A stretch of DNA of 20,526 bases from Thermoplasmata archaeon (GTDB taxonomy: Archaea > Thermoplasmatota > Thermoplasmata > UBA10834). A model generated the notes under the pieces. It ran no database searches, was not told the origin of the DNA, and saw only the letters and a program-made list of their open reading frames with translations. Each line of letters starts with the position of its first letter. Positions within the stretch are counted from its first letter, which is position 1. Made by a program: the position numbers and the translations under genes. Location of the stretch: contig JALOTO010000005.1 of assembly GCA_025457845.1 (NCBI GenBank), positions 1 through 20,526 on the forward strand. The letters are read 5' to 3'. This document shows, piece after piece, positions 8,501-14,707 of this stretch.

Positions 8501-8877
8501 ACGCGCAGATGGCGCTGGGCATCAAGATCAGGGCGGTGGACGCGGCGGACATGGCCCACAGGGTCATAACGAGGCACCTGCTCCCGGACATCCAGGGTTC
8601 CCTGAAGACCTTCACAGGCCAGTCTCTGAGGTGCCCCAAGTGCGGCGAGAAGTACAGGCGCATACCCTTGAAGGGGACCTGCTACTGCGGCCACAAGCTC
8701 ACCCTCACGGTCTACGAGGCGAGCGTCAGCAAGTACCTGGAGAAGGCCAAGAGCCTGGGCGCGACGTTCGAGGTGCCGAACTACACGCTTCAGAGGATAC
8801 AGCTGCTCGAGAGCTCGATAAACTCGCTCTTCCAGTCCGACAAGGTGAAGAACGCGAAGCTCGACGAGTTCCTGTGA
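5569..8877 (+). CDS. polC: DNA polymerase II (family D) large subunit DP2
   Basis: This is the catalytic polymerase subunit of archaeal PolD, the replicative DNA polymerase. It works with the exonuclease subunit DP1, whose gene is not in this window. The 1102 residues include the conserved N-terminal block AGPIRSAGGTGQA (from 145), a RGGACLVLAEG block, and a first zinc site (C635, C638, C647, C649). The double-psi beta-barrel active site NCDGDEDS starts at 853, with D855 and D857 as the expected Mg2+ ligands. A second zinc ribbon follows near the C-terminus (C1022, C1025, C1038, C1040). No intein interrupts the NCDGDED motif, a site where some euryarchaeal DP2 genes carry one. The extreme C-terminus, KLDEFL, resembles a degenerate PCNA-binding motif. 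The ATG at 5569 has AGGGGG 6 nt upstream; an internal ATG at 5596 lacks one. The 3' end is 4 nt from the convergent rpoD end. Confidence 0.98.
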   Translation: MKGVVCSESMEEYFSELKSQADRCYEIAGRARMRGMDPELTVEIPQASDLAARVEKLLYEWDVEGVAERIRELSKDHNREEVSLLIAKEYAKLPAKSTEFAIERAIRVGLAVLTEGILVAPLEGIANVTLGRNGDGSEYVTVFFAGPIRSAGGTGQAMSVLIADVVRRELGLGRYQPTTGEVERLKEEVPLYKSAQHLQYTPTNEEIEIIAKNVPICIDGEGTEDVEIQGYRDLPRIPTNKVRGGACLVLAEGLCLKAPKVQKHVKRLGIDGWGFIDEYLNRKKKGTAEAGAEISPSAKFLKDMLAGRPVLSYPSRIGGFRLRYGRTRATGLAAIAMNPATMYMLDEFVAIGTQVKIERPGKAGAITPCDVIEGPIALLDNGDLVQVNTVEEAKAVKGQVKEIIDVGELLIPYGEFVENNHLLMPPGYCLEWHKEELLEKCDRLPDDWESPTFERAVEMCHDHKVPMHPRFNLFWYDLTRDDVLHVRERTLGSGRMDGPSLVLPDEPRLKDILERLGALHRRLEGSLVVGDLSVPLLFALGLSWDGGSMRPLSAEVPDAEKPVELVSAMSGVDFRPRAVTRIGARIARPEKARERLMSPPPHALFPVGMAGGPKRVVNQAAAAGTVRVEIGERSCPMCRRKTFMTKCSCGSHTVPLGTSSPEDIPVGDMLESAFDLLREKRSMEIKGVQGMISKNKTPEPLEKGVLRAKHELFVFKDGTIRVDATDVPLTHFRPSEVGIDVETARRLGYVRDHVGKELTSPDQLVELKVQDIIVPESVADYLVRTTRFVDDLLVKFYGLDAFYGITEKEDLVGHLVVGLAPHTSGGVLARMVGFSDAHAGYAHPFFHASKRRNCDGDEDSIIVLMDALLNFSRSFLPEKRGGLMDAPLVLTTRLDPNEIDKEAHNLDVLGRYPLDFYRATQRYAHPKEVEASMDLISARIGTVLQYEGLGFTHEVSDISSGPISSAYTSLGSMDEKLDAQMALGIKIRAVDAADMAHRVITRHLLPDIQGSLKTFTGQSLRCPKCGEKYRRIPLKGTCYCGHKLTLTVYEASVSKYLEKAKSLGATFEVPNYTLQRIQLLESSINSLFQSDKVKNAKLDEFL

Positions 8878-8881
8878 GCCT

Positions 8882-9718
8882 TCATTCCTCGAGCTTGGAG
8901 ATCTGCTCCCTCAGCCCGTCGAAGCTCTCCTCGAGGATCTTGAGGCCGCGGATGACGACCTCCTTCGCTGTGAGGGACCCGTCCGTCTCGAACCTGAAGA
9001 GGACCTTCGTCGGGTCCGCGGTGACCTTGATCGCGCCCGCGTCGCACATCTCGACGCAGCTGTTGCAGAGGTTGCAGCGCTCGGGGTGCTTGGCCACGAT
9101 CTTCTTGTCCTCCTTGGCCAGGACGCCCTTGGGGCAGTGCTTCACGCAGCTCTCGCCGAGGTCGCACTTCGCGTGGTTCATCTCGATCTTGGCGAAGTAC
9201 CTGTAGCCCGCGCCTATGGCCGCCTGCCACTTCGCGTGCTGCTTGCCCGTGCCGAGCTCCGCCGTCGCGTAGACGAGCAGCGCCTGGTCGGCGTTGAGCT
9301 TGACAATCGGGATGAGGTCGTCCTTGACCTTGAGCTTCTCGTTGCCGATCGGCTCCAGGTCGCCGGAGTAGACCGTGCACGGCCCCTTCTTGTTGAGCGA
9401 GTACATTATCGTGCAGCTCGGGCATCCCTCGCCCTTGCAGCCGCACTTCGAGCGGTAGGTGAAGATGTCCAGGTCGGTCGGGACTGGCACCAGTGAGAGC
9501 CTGTGAGCGACGACCTCGTCGAACAGCGGCGAGACGCTCTCGTAGGCCTGGTTGTTCTCGTCCATGATCGGCCCGAGGTGGAACTCGACGTTGTCGATGG
9601 CCATCTTCGGGACCTCCGAGACTATCGTCCGCCTCAGAGCGTTGACGAAGCTCGGGTTGGTGTCGCTTATGACCATCTGCGCCTTGGTGGGCGTCATCTC
9701 GACTATGTCGACCTTCAT
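8882..9718 (-). CDS. rpoD: DNA-directed RNA polymerase subunit D (Rpo3) with ferredoxin-like domain
   Basis: This 278-residue subunit is the counterpart of eukaryotic Rpb3 and bacterial alpha. It dimerises with subunit L to start RNA polymerase assembly. The N-terminal dimerisation signature NPSFVNALRRTIVSEVP (21-37) is clear. A cysteine loop, C92-x-C94-x4-C99-x2-C102, resembles the Rpb3 zinc loop. Residues 180-230 form an inserted ferredoxin-like domain. Its second motif is complete (C215, C218, C221, C225), while the first reads C185-x2-G188-x2-C191-x3-C195-P, with the second cysteine replaced by glycine. Thus one cluster can be built normally, and the other could at most be [3Fe-4S] or be lost. 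It is the last visible gene of the rps13-rps4-rps11-rpoD operon, 14 nt after rps11. The canonical downstream genes (L18e, L13, S9, rpoN) do not follow. Confidence 0.97.
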   Translation of the reverse strand: MKVDIVEMTPTKAQMVISDTNPSFVNALRRTIVSEVPKMAIDNVEFHLGPIMDENNQAYESVSPLFDEVVAHRLSLVPVPTDLDIFTYRSKCGCKGEGCPSCTIMYSLNKKGPCTVYSGDLEPIGNEKLKVKDDLIPIVKLNADQALLVYATAELGTGKQHAKWQAAIGAGYRYFAKIEMNHAKCDLGESCVKHCPKGVLAKEDKKIVAKHPERCNLCNSCVEMCDAGAIKVTADPTKVLFRFETDGSLTAKEVVIRGLKILEESFDGLREQISKLEE

Positions 9719-9732
9719 CTGGAACCACTACT

Positions 9733-10116
9733 CTACACTCTGCGGCCCCTTCTGCCGCCCTTCTTCTTCGTGCCGTCGTGGGGCACGGGGGTGACGTCCT
9801 CGATCCTGCCGATCCTCATGCCGGCCCTCGCGAGGCCCCTGATGGCCGCCTGGGCACCCGGGCCTGGCGACACCGACCTGTTGCCGCCTGGAGCGCGGAC
9901 CTTGACATGGATGCTGTCAATGCCCTTCTCCTTGGCGACCTCGGCGACCTTCTCGGCCGCCTTCATGGCCGCGTACGGGGACGCCTCGTCCTTGGCCGCC
10001 TTGACGACCATGCCGCCCGTGGCCTTCGTTATGGTCTCGGCCCCGGTGATGTCCGTGACCGTGATTATGATGTTGTTGTAGCTGGCGTAGATGTGCGCGA
10101 TACCCCACTTGCCCAT
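9733..10116 (-). CDS. rps11: Small ribosomal subunit protein uS11
   Basis: This 127-residue protein of the 30S platform binds 16S rRNA near the mRNA exit. Diagnostic stretches are [13 protein letters not shown] at the start, [43 protein letters not shown] and the C-terminal [14 protein letters not shown], followed by a basic tail. The ATG at 10116 is chosen because GGAG, overlapping the end of rps4, lies 8 nt upstream, and archaeal S11 proteins begin close to KWG. A GTG at 10125 overlaps the rps4 stop and would add three residues. The tight spacing with rps4 (stop at 10122-10124) indicates translational coupling. Confidence 0.97.
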   Translation of the reverse strand: MGKWGIAHIYASYNNIIITVTDITGAETITKATGGMVVKAAKDEASPYAAMKAAEKVAEVAKEKGIDSIHVKVRAPGGNRSVSPGPGAQAAIRGLARAGMRIGRIEDVTPVPHDGTKKKGGRRGRRV

Positions 10117-10121
10117 CCGTC

Positions 10122-10832
10122 TCACTCCTTCTTCTCGGGTTCCTCTGCCTCAGGGGCCGGGGTCGGGGCCTCTATGTCCCCTTCCTTCTCCTCCTTCAGC
10201 TCGGTCTTGATGATCTTCTTGAGCTTGGGCTTCGCGACATGGATCTCGTCCTTCTCCTTCGCGGCGACCCTCGCCTCCTCCGCGGCCTTGAGCTTGGCCA
10301 GCTCTTCCGGCTTCGGCCTGGAGGGGTGCAGCTCGTTGGTGAGCGGGGAGTTGCCGTGGTACGTTATGGCCTCCTCCTCGCCCCTCTTGACCATGTAACC
10401 TGGGATCGTGACCTTCCTTCCGTTCAGGGACGCGTGCCCGTGGACAATGAGTTGCCTCGCCTGGCTCGGCGTGTATGCGAGCCCCTTCCTGTAGAGGACC
10501 GTCTGGAACCTCCTAGCGAGGAGCGCCTCCGTGTTGATGGCCAGGACGTCGTTCAGGGTAGCCCCCTCCGTCGGCAGCAGCGCCATCTTGGCGCAGCGCT
10601 TCAGGAGCTGCTCCGTCTCGACCTTGGCCTGAGGGTCGCCCGCCCTGATGCGCGCCTGCAGGTCCCTGCTCTGCGCCCTCAGGACCCTGACGAACGACTG
10701 CGCCCGCCAGAGCTCCCTCTTGTTCTTGAGCCCGTACTTCATGAGGAGCTCGTTCTCGGCCTTGATCCTGTCGCCCTCCCAAGGGTGGGCCGGAGTGTCG
10801 TACTTCCTTCTAGAGAACTTCGGGTCGCCCAT
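10122..10832 (-). CDS. rps4: Small ribosomal subunit protein uS4 with a charged C-terminal tail
   Basis: This 236-residue primary 16S rRNA-binding protein is an early 30S assembly factor. The archaeal-type N-terminus ([14 protein letters not shown]...HPWEGDRI) and [13 protein letters not shown] are followed by an S4 RNA-binding domain, with [22 protein letters not shown] and [12 protein letters not shown] at about residues 107-148. After about residue 175 there is an extra low-complexity tail of about 60 residues, rich in lysine and glutamate and ending in EPEKKE. Such tails vary between archaea and are probably disordered. GGAG about 10 nt before the ATG serves as the Shine-Dalgarno, and the gene follows rps13 by 7 nt. 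Confidence 0.97.
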   Translation of the reverse strand: MGDPKFSRRKYDTPAHPWEGDRIKAENELLMKYGLKNKRELWRAQSFVRVLRAQSRDLQARIRAGDPQAKVETEQLLKRCAKMALLPTEGATLNDVLAINTEALLARRFQTVLYRKGLAYTPSQARQLIVHGHASLNGRKVTIPGYMVKRGEEEAITYHGNSPLTNELHPSRPKPEELAKLKAAEEARVAAKEKDEIHVAKPKLKKIIKTELKEEKEGDIEAPTPAPEAEEPEKKE

Positions 10833-10839
10833 GGGTCAT

Positions 10840-11415
10840 CTACTCCTTCTTCTCCGCGGGGGCCGTCGCCGGGCCCTCCTGCTTCCTCATGACTCCCATG
10901 GTCATGCCCGTCCTTCCGTTCGCCCTGGTGCGCTGGCCGCGGACCTTCTGGCCCTGCTCGTGCCTGACGCCCTTGTAGCACCTGATCATCCTCATGAGGT
11001 TGACATCGTCCCTCTTGTAGAGGTCGACGTCGACGCCTACGACATGCATGTCCGCGCCGGTCGACCAGTCGTGCTGCCTGTTGATCATCCAGTGCGGTAC
11101 CTTCTCGCTGTACTCGGAGATGAGCTTCTCCAGCTCCTCCGTCTTGCTCTCTGGGAGGTCGCCGATCTTGACGTTCCTCGGAACGTTGGCCATGCGGGAG
11201 ATGATCTCCGCCGTGCGGATCCCGACGCCCTTCACCTGGTTGAGCCCGATGACGATGGACTTGTTGCCGTCCACGTCCGTGCCCAGCAACCTGACGATGT
11301 ACCTGAAGTTCTCGTCCCTCTTCTGCACCGGGGCCGAGGGCTTCTGCTCTCCCTTCTTCTCGCCCTCCTTACCCTTCGGGGCCTTGGCCTTTGGTTCCTT
11401 GGTCATCTCGGGCAA
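10840..11415 (-). CDS. rps13: Small ribosomal subunit protein uS13, with lysine-rich N-terminal extension
   Basis: This 191-residue protein of the 30S head contacts 16S rRNA and the intersubunit bridge. Family sequence includes FRYIVRLLGTDVDGNK, IGLNQVKGVGIRTAEII, DLPESKTEELEKLI and the C-terminal CYKGVRHEQGQKVRGQRTRANGR-type block. About 35 residues before the family core are K/E/P-rich and probably disordered. A perfect GGAGGT (11422-11427) lies 6 nt before a TTG at 11415, whereas the first ATG (11406) is 15 nt away from it. I therefore favour the TTG start, giving MPEMTKEPK; the ATG is the alternative and removes three residues. It is the first gene of the rps13-rps4-rps11-rpoD operon. Confidence 0.95.
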   Translation of the reverse strand: MPEMTKEPKAKAPKGKEGEKKGEQKPSAPVQKRDENFRYIVRLLGTDVDGNKSIVIGLNQVKGVGIRTAEIISRMANVPRNVKIGDLPESKTEELEKLISEYSEKVPHWMINRQHDWSTGADMHVVGVDVDLYKRDDVNLMRMIRCYKGVRHEQGQKVRGQRTRANGRTGMTMGVMRKQEGPATAPAEKKE

Positions 11416-11511
11416 ACGGCAACCTCCGCGCTGTGTGATGCAATGCTCTCCTGACCAGACCACTGGTCTGTCTGGAGCGCAAACTCCCCGACACACTAAG
11501 GTGTATAAAAC
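11416..11511 (-). promoter_or_regulatory. Promoter and leader of the rps13 operon with TATA box and dyad
   Basis: On the minus strand GTTTTATA (11504-11511) is a strong TATA match. Transcription should start near 11482, giving a leader of roughly 65 nt before rps13. Within this leader is a perfect 7-bp dyad, CAGACCA-C-TGGTCTG (11456-11470). An overlapping alternative pairing is CCAGAC (11455-11460) with GTCTGG (11470-11475). The perfect Shine-Dalgarno GGAGGT is at 11422-11427. The dyad could be an operator just downstream of the start site or an RNA hairpin bound by a ribosomal protein; the sequence alone does not decide. Confidence 0.55.
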
Positions 11512-11581
11512 AGTTGTGCTTCGTACGCTTGTGGGATTGCGTCGCGGTCCGATGCCTCCAGACATGAGCTGGCTCGCCCGG

Positions 11582-12418
11582 TCAAGGCCTCTTCCGCCCC
11601 CTCGCGGCCTCCCTGTCCACGACCTTGGTGAGCTCGGCCGCGGCCTGGTCCATGGTCACCGGGATGTCCTCCACGGGATAGCCCATGCCTGCGATCCGGT
11701 CGAAGAGCCTCGTGACCTGCGGGACCTCGAGTCCGACCTTCGCCAACTCCTCTCTCCGGGATATCAGGTCCGCCATGCCCCCCTCCATGACCGGGGAGAC
11801 GTCGAGGACGACCGCCCTGTCCACGACCTCGGCGACGGCGTCGAGATCGTGGGTCGCTATGAGCATGGTCCTGTCCATGGCCCTCATGAGCTCGACCAGC
11901 TCCCTCCTCGACCTCGGGTCCAGGCCCGCCGTGGGCTCGTCGAGCAGGAGGACCGTCGGGTCCATCGCGAGTATGCCCGCGATGGCGACCCGCTTCTTCA
12001 TCCCGTGGCTCAGCCGGTGCGGTCTCCTGGGCGCGAGATGCTCGGCACCCACGCTCCGGAGCGCCCTCAAGGCCCTTCCCTCGGGATCGTCCAGTCCCAG
12101 ATTCCTCGGCCCGAACTCCACGTCCTCGGCGACGGTCGGCATGAATAGCTGGTCGTCGGGGTCCTGGAACAGAAGTCCCAGAGACCTCCTGGCCTTGTCC
12201 GCGCCCGACTCGTCGAGGAGGCTGCCCATGACCTTCACCGTGCCCTCGAAGGGCATCCTGAAGCCCGCGATGAGATGGAGCAGGGTCGACTTGCCCGCGC
12301 CGTTGGGGCCTATGATGGCGATCTTCTCCCCCTCGTCCACCTCGAGATGGATGTCCTTGAGGGCGACGGTCCCGTCCTCGTACGCGTATGCGAGGCCCTT
12401 GATCTCGAGTGCCTTCAT
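11582..12418 (-). CDS. cbiO: ECF-type metal importer ATPase CbiO/NikO (predicted nickel)
   Basis: This is the 278-residue ATP-hydrolysing subunit of an energy-coupling-factor importer, acting on the cytoplasmic face with CbiQ and CbiM. ABC signatures are Walker A GPNGAGKST (37-45), Q-loop FQDPDDQLF with Q85, signature LSHGMKKR (136-143), Walker B VLLLDEP (156-162) and switch histidine ATHDLD (H190). The signature has the SHGMKKR form seen in CbiO-type proteins. The ATG overlaps the cbiQ stop by 4 nt, so translation is coupled. As the last gene of the cluster it is followed by the rps13 operon, which has its own promoter. Nickel rather than cobalt is inferred from the divergent nikR gene. Confidence 0.95.
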   Translation of the reverse strand: MKALEIKGLAYAYEDGTVALKDIHLEVDEGEKIAIIGPNGAGKSTLLHLIAGFRMPFEGTVKVMGSLLDESGADKARRSLGLLFQDPDDQLFMPTVAEDVEFGPRNLGLDDPEGRALRALRSVGAEHLAPRRPHRLSHGMKKRVAIAGILAMDPTVLLLDEPTAGLDPRSRRELVELMRAMDRTMLIATHDLDAVAEVVDRAVVLDVSPVMEGGMADLISRREELAKVGLEVPQVTRLFDRIAGMGYPVEDIPVTMDQAAAELTKVVDREAARGRKRP

Positions 12419-13170
12419 GCCAGCACCCCCGCCTGGAAGACCAGGAGCAGCGCGGCCGTGGTCGCGAACCAGGCGACGAATGCGGCCTCTGCCGCGCCCA
12501 TCCCCCTGGGCGCCCTGAACCTGAACTGGCCGTCGAACCCCCGGCTCTTGAGCGCCTCGTAGGTCCTGTCCGCCCTGCCGGAGGACCGGACGAAGGTCAT
12601 GCCGGCCGAGTACCCGAGGGTCTTCATGGCCCTCCTGTCCAGGATGCTCCTGCCTCCGGAGAACGCGCGCGCCTTCCGCGCGACGGCCATCCTGGCTGAC
12701 TCCTCCCCGAGGACGAGTATGAACTTGTATGTCAGCATGAGGAGCGTGGTGATGACGGCCGGGACCTTGAGCCGTCTCAGCCCGGCGAAGAGGTCGTAGG
12801 TGTCGGTCGCGCTAGCGAGCACGAGCAGGGCGATCACGCACGAGCTGGTCCTCAGGAACATCTCCGCCGCCCTCATGTACCCGGACACCAGGAAGACCGA
12901 GACAGCGGCTATTGCTATGAACGGGAGCGCGCCCGCGTACGCCTTGGCCAGATGCAGAGGAGGCACCTGGCTCATCGCCGCGAACGCGATGGACAGCCCG
13001 AGGGAAAGCACCAGTAGGGCCGGGTCGGTGAGGAGCGCCGTCGCGACGACGAAGGCGATGACCCCGGCGAGCTTCGCGCGGGAGTCGAGGCCGTGGAGCC
13101 AGGTCCCCCTGGCGTACTCGTCGAGTTCCTCGGCTTTCACCCTGTGCCCTCTGACGTGCGCGACCAGCAT
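12415..13170 (-). CDS. cbiQ: ECF-type metal importer transmembrane (T) component CbiQ/NikQ
   Basis: This is a 251-residue integral membrane protein that couples the ATPase to the metal-binding S component. Several hydrophobic helices lie at about 33-75, 82-100 and 107-125, with another near the C-terminus (228-248). The cytoplasmic coupling region carries ARAFSGG (about 167-173) and KSRGFDG, the A-R-G-like motifs by which T components contact the ATPases. The N-terminal WLHGLDSRAKL stretch is typical of CbiQ. The start ATG is 6 nt after the cbiM stop with a weak AGG directly before it, so translation probably depends on coupling. The 3' end overlaps cbiO. Confidence 0.94.
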   Translation of the reverse strand: MLVAHVRGHRVKAEELDEYARGTWLHGLDSRAKLAGVIAFVVATALLTDPALLVLSLGLSIAFAAMSQVPPLHLAKAYAGALPFIAIAAVSVFLVSGYMRAAEMFLRTSSCVIALLVLASATDTYDLFAGLRRLKVPAVITTLLMLTYKFILVLGEESARMAVARKARAFSGGRSILDRRAMKTLGYSAGMTFVRSSGRADRTYEALKSRGFDGQFRFRAPRGMGAAEAAFVAWFATTAALLLVFQAGVLA

Positions 13171-13176
13171 CCTAGA

Positions 13177-14169
13177 TCAATCCATGGTCTTGGCGCCACC
13201 CATGAGCCTCAGCAGGCCAATCGATGCCAGGGCCGTGGCGACGAACCCCAGCACCCCGGCGAACAGGGCGGCGAAGTAGTTCTCCCCGTAGCTGAAGGGG
13301 GACTCGATGATCGCGTCTCCCTCCTCGACGCCCGACTCCGTCATGGTGGCCTCGAGGCCGTCCTCGCCATCCGCCGAGTACATGAAGTACAGCGGGAGTG
13401 CGAGGGCGAAGACCACCAGGACCGCGAGGGTCGCCTTGGCGATGTTCGATGAGAGGAATCCCATCAGGCCGGTCCGCGGCTCTGCCTTGTCCAGCCTCCT
13501 TGAGAACGCCTCAGGGGCGGTGTACCAGACATAGGAGACTATCGTCGCCGTTATGACGGCCTCGCCGACCCCTATGATGGCATGGTACCCGAGCATGGCG
13601 GGTACTGAGACGCTCGCCGCGATTCCGTAGGCGCCGCCCGAGACGGCGTAGCTGACCGCGAGCTCGGCCGTGCACGCAGCCGCCGCTAGGAACACCGACC
13701 CCCAAGCCCCGGCCGCGATCGCCAGGGTCAATCCTGGGTCGAGCTTCCCGTCTGTCTGCGCCTTCCCGCGCACGAGCACGTGCCTCATGAGGGTGTAGAC
13801 GCCCCAGCCTGAGAGGGGGGCGATGACCGCCATGTTCACGGCGTTGAGGCCGAGTGCGGTTATCCCGCCGTCCCCGAACATTAGTCCCTGTATGGCCAGT
13901 ATGACCGTCATCCCGATCATGGCGGCCACCGGCCCGACCATGATTGCCATAAGCGCGCCCCCTATCAGGTGGCCCGTCGTGCCTCCCCCTATCGGGAAGT
14001 TCAGCATCTGCGCGACGAACACCCCCGCGGAGAGGACCGCGAGCTTCGGGAGGTCCTTCTCCTTCAGGGAACCCTTGGAGATGAACAACGCTATTGCCAT
14101 CGCCACGACGAACTCGATCCAGCCCAGCAGCGCCACGTTCGGGTCCATCAATCCGTCTGGTATGTGCAT
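13177..14169 (-). CDS. cbiM: ECF-type metal-binding component CbiM/NikM fused to a CbiN/NikN-like domain (predicted nickel)
   Basis: This 330-residue membrane protein captures the metal ion. It begins MHIPDGLM; in this family the free N-terminus and His2 help coordinate the ion. Conserved FPIGGGTTGHLIGG and LGLNAVNMA are present at about residues 58-71 and 106-114. After about residue 240 there is an added section: one membrane helix, an extracytoplasmic loop containing DGEDGLEAT (a PDGLE-like CbiN signature), and a final helix. So CbiN/NikN is fused to CbiM rather than encoded separately. GGGTG just upstream of the ATG is a plausible Shine-Dalgarno. The gene heads cbiM-cbiQ-cbiO and is divergent from nikR, with a candidate NikR site between them, so nickel import repressed by nickel-loaded NikR is the likely role. 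Confidence 0.94.
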   Translation of the reverse strand: MHIPDGLMDPNVALLGWIEFVVAMAIALFISKGSLKEKDLPKLAVLSAGVFVAQMLNFPIGGGTTGHLIGGALMAIMVGPVAAMIGMTVILAIQGLMFGDGGITALGLNAVNMAVIAPLSGWGVYTLMRHVLVRGKAQTDGKLDPGLTLAIAAGAWGSVFLAAAACTAELAVSYAVSGGAYGIAASVSVPAMLGYHAIIGVGEAVITATIVSYVWYTAPEAFSRRLDKAEPRTGLMGFLSSNIAKATLAVLVVFALALPLYFMYSADGEDGLEATMTESGVEEGDAIIESPFSYGENYFAALFAGVLGFVATALASIGLLRLMGGAKTMD

Positions 14170-14183
14170 CCAGTCACCCTTGT

Positions 14184-14211
14184 GTAATACAATTCAGAAT
14201 TTTCGTAATAC
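14184..14211. promoter_or_regulatory. Candidate NikR operator between cbiM and nikR
   Basis: GTAATA (14184-14189), a 16-base spacer, and TAATAC (14206-14211) form an imperfect inverted repeat with one mismatch. The layout equals the E. coli NikR operator GTATGA-N16-TCATAC in half-site length, spacer and total length (28 bp). The spacer holds a further near-palindrome, AATTC-A-GAATT (14191-14201), and ATACGCGTAT (14208-14217) overlaps the right half. The site lies 15-42 bases before the cbiM start, where it would cover or abut the cbiM core promoter. This is inferred by pattern only. Confidence 0.5.
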
Positions 14212-14268
14212 GCGTATGCCGCTCGGCTATTTAGCCTCTCCTGTGCACGCGCCCCCTCGCGTGACAAG

Positions 14269-14276
14269 CATTATCG
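14269..14276 (+). promoter_or_regulatory. Putative TATA box for nikR, predicting a leaderless transcript
   Basis: CATTATCG is centred about 28 bases before the nikR ATG, and no Shine-Dalgarno precedes that ATG, both consistent with a leaderless mRNA. An alternative is CTATTTAG inside the inverted repeat GGCTA-TT-TAGCC (14225-14236), which would give a leader of about 43 nt. Confidence 0.4.
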
Positions 14277-14299
14277 GCAGCCGTCACGTTCACTGTGCG

Positions 14300-14707
14300 A
14301 TGGCGGACAAGACGAGGATCTCGCTGAGCGTGTCGAAGAAGCTGATGGACCAGTTCGACGAGATGGCCAGGGTCCTGGGCCACCCGACCCGGTCCAAGGC
14401 CGTCAGCGAGGCGATGAGGGAGTTCGTCTCGAGCAAGAACTGGGACCTGGCGAAGGATGGGGTCGTCCCAGGCGTCATCCTCATCACGTACGACCACCAC
14501 GCGCGCGGTATCAACCAGGCATTGACTGAGCTCCAGCACGACTTCCCCGACGCGGTCACGGCCACGATGCACATCCATCTCTCGAAGCACACGTGCCTCG
14601 AGGTCATCGCCTTCAGGGGCGACTCGCAGCGCATACGCGCGCTCGCCAAGACCCTGCAATCGCAGAAGGGCGTCCTCGACCTCAAGCTCGTCTCCTCGCC
14701 GCCGTGA
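14300..14707 (+). CDS. nikR: Nickel-responsive transcriptional regulator NikR
   Basis: This is a 135-residue ribbon-helix-helix regulator that represses nickel uptake genes when loaded with Ni2+. The N-terminal DNA-binding part reads RISLSVSKKLMDQFDEMA, then HPTRSKAVSEAMREF (28-42). The C-terminal ACT-like domain carries the square-planar nickel ligands: H80, H91, H93 and C99 (QHDF, MHIHL, HTCLEV), each shifted by +4 from E. coli H76, H87, H89 and C95. The ATG at 14300 is chosen because the protein then starts at the usual NikR N-terminus; the frame is open further upstream but overlaps cbiM. It is divergent from the cbiM-cbiQ-cbiO importer, its expected target. Confidence 0.96.
   Translation: MADKTRISLSVSKKLMDQFDEMARVLGHPTRSKAVSEAMREFVSSKNWDLAKDGVVPGVILITYDHHARGINQALTELQHDFPDAVTATMHIHLSKHTCLEVIAFRGDSQRIRALAKTLQSQKGVLDLKLVSSPP

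Noticed and set aside
7470..9206. 578-codon plus-strand frame crossing the polC/rpoD junction
   Set aside because: It overlaps polC in another frame, is rich in R, G, P and H as expected for out-of-frame GC-rich sequence, and contains no domain.
11416..11565. In-frame N-terminal extension of S13 beyond the TTG start
   Set aside because: It would run through the operon TATA box and has no ribosomal protein similarity.
13823..14299. Upstream in-frame extension of nikR of about 159 codons
   Set aside because: It is antisense to cbiM, and NikR similarity starts exactly at the ATG at 14300.
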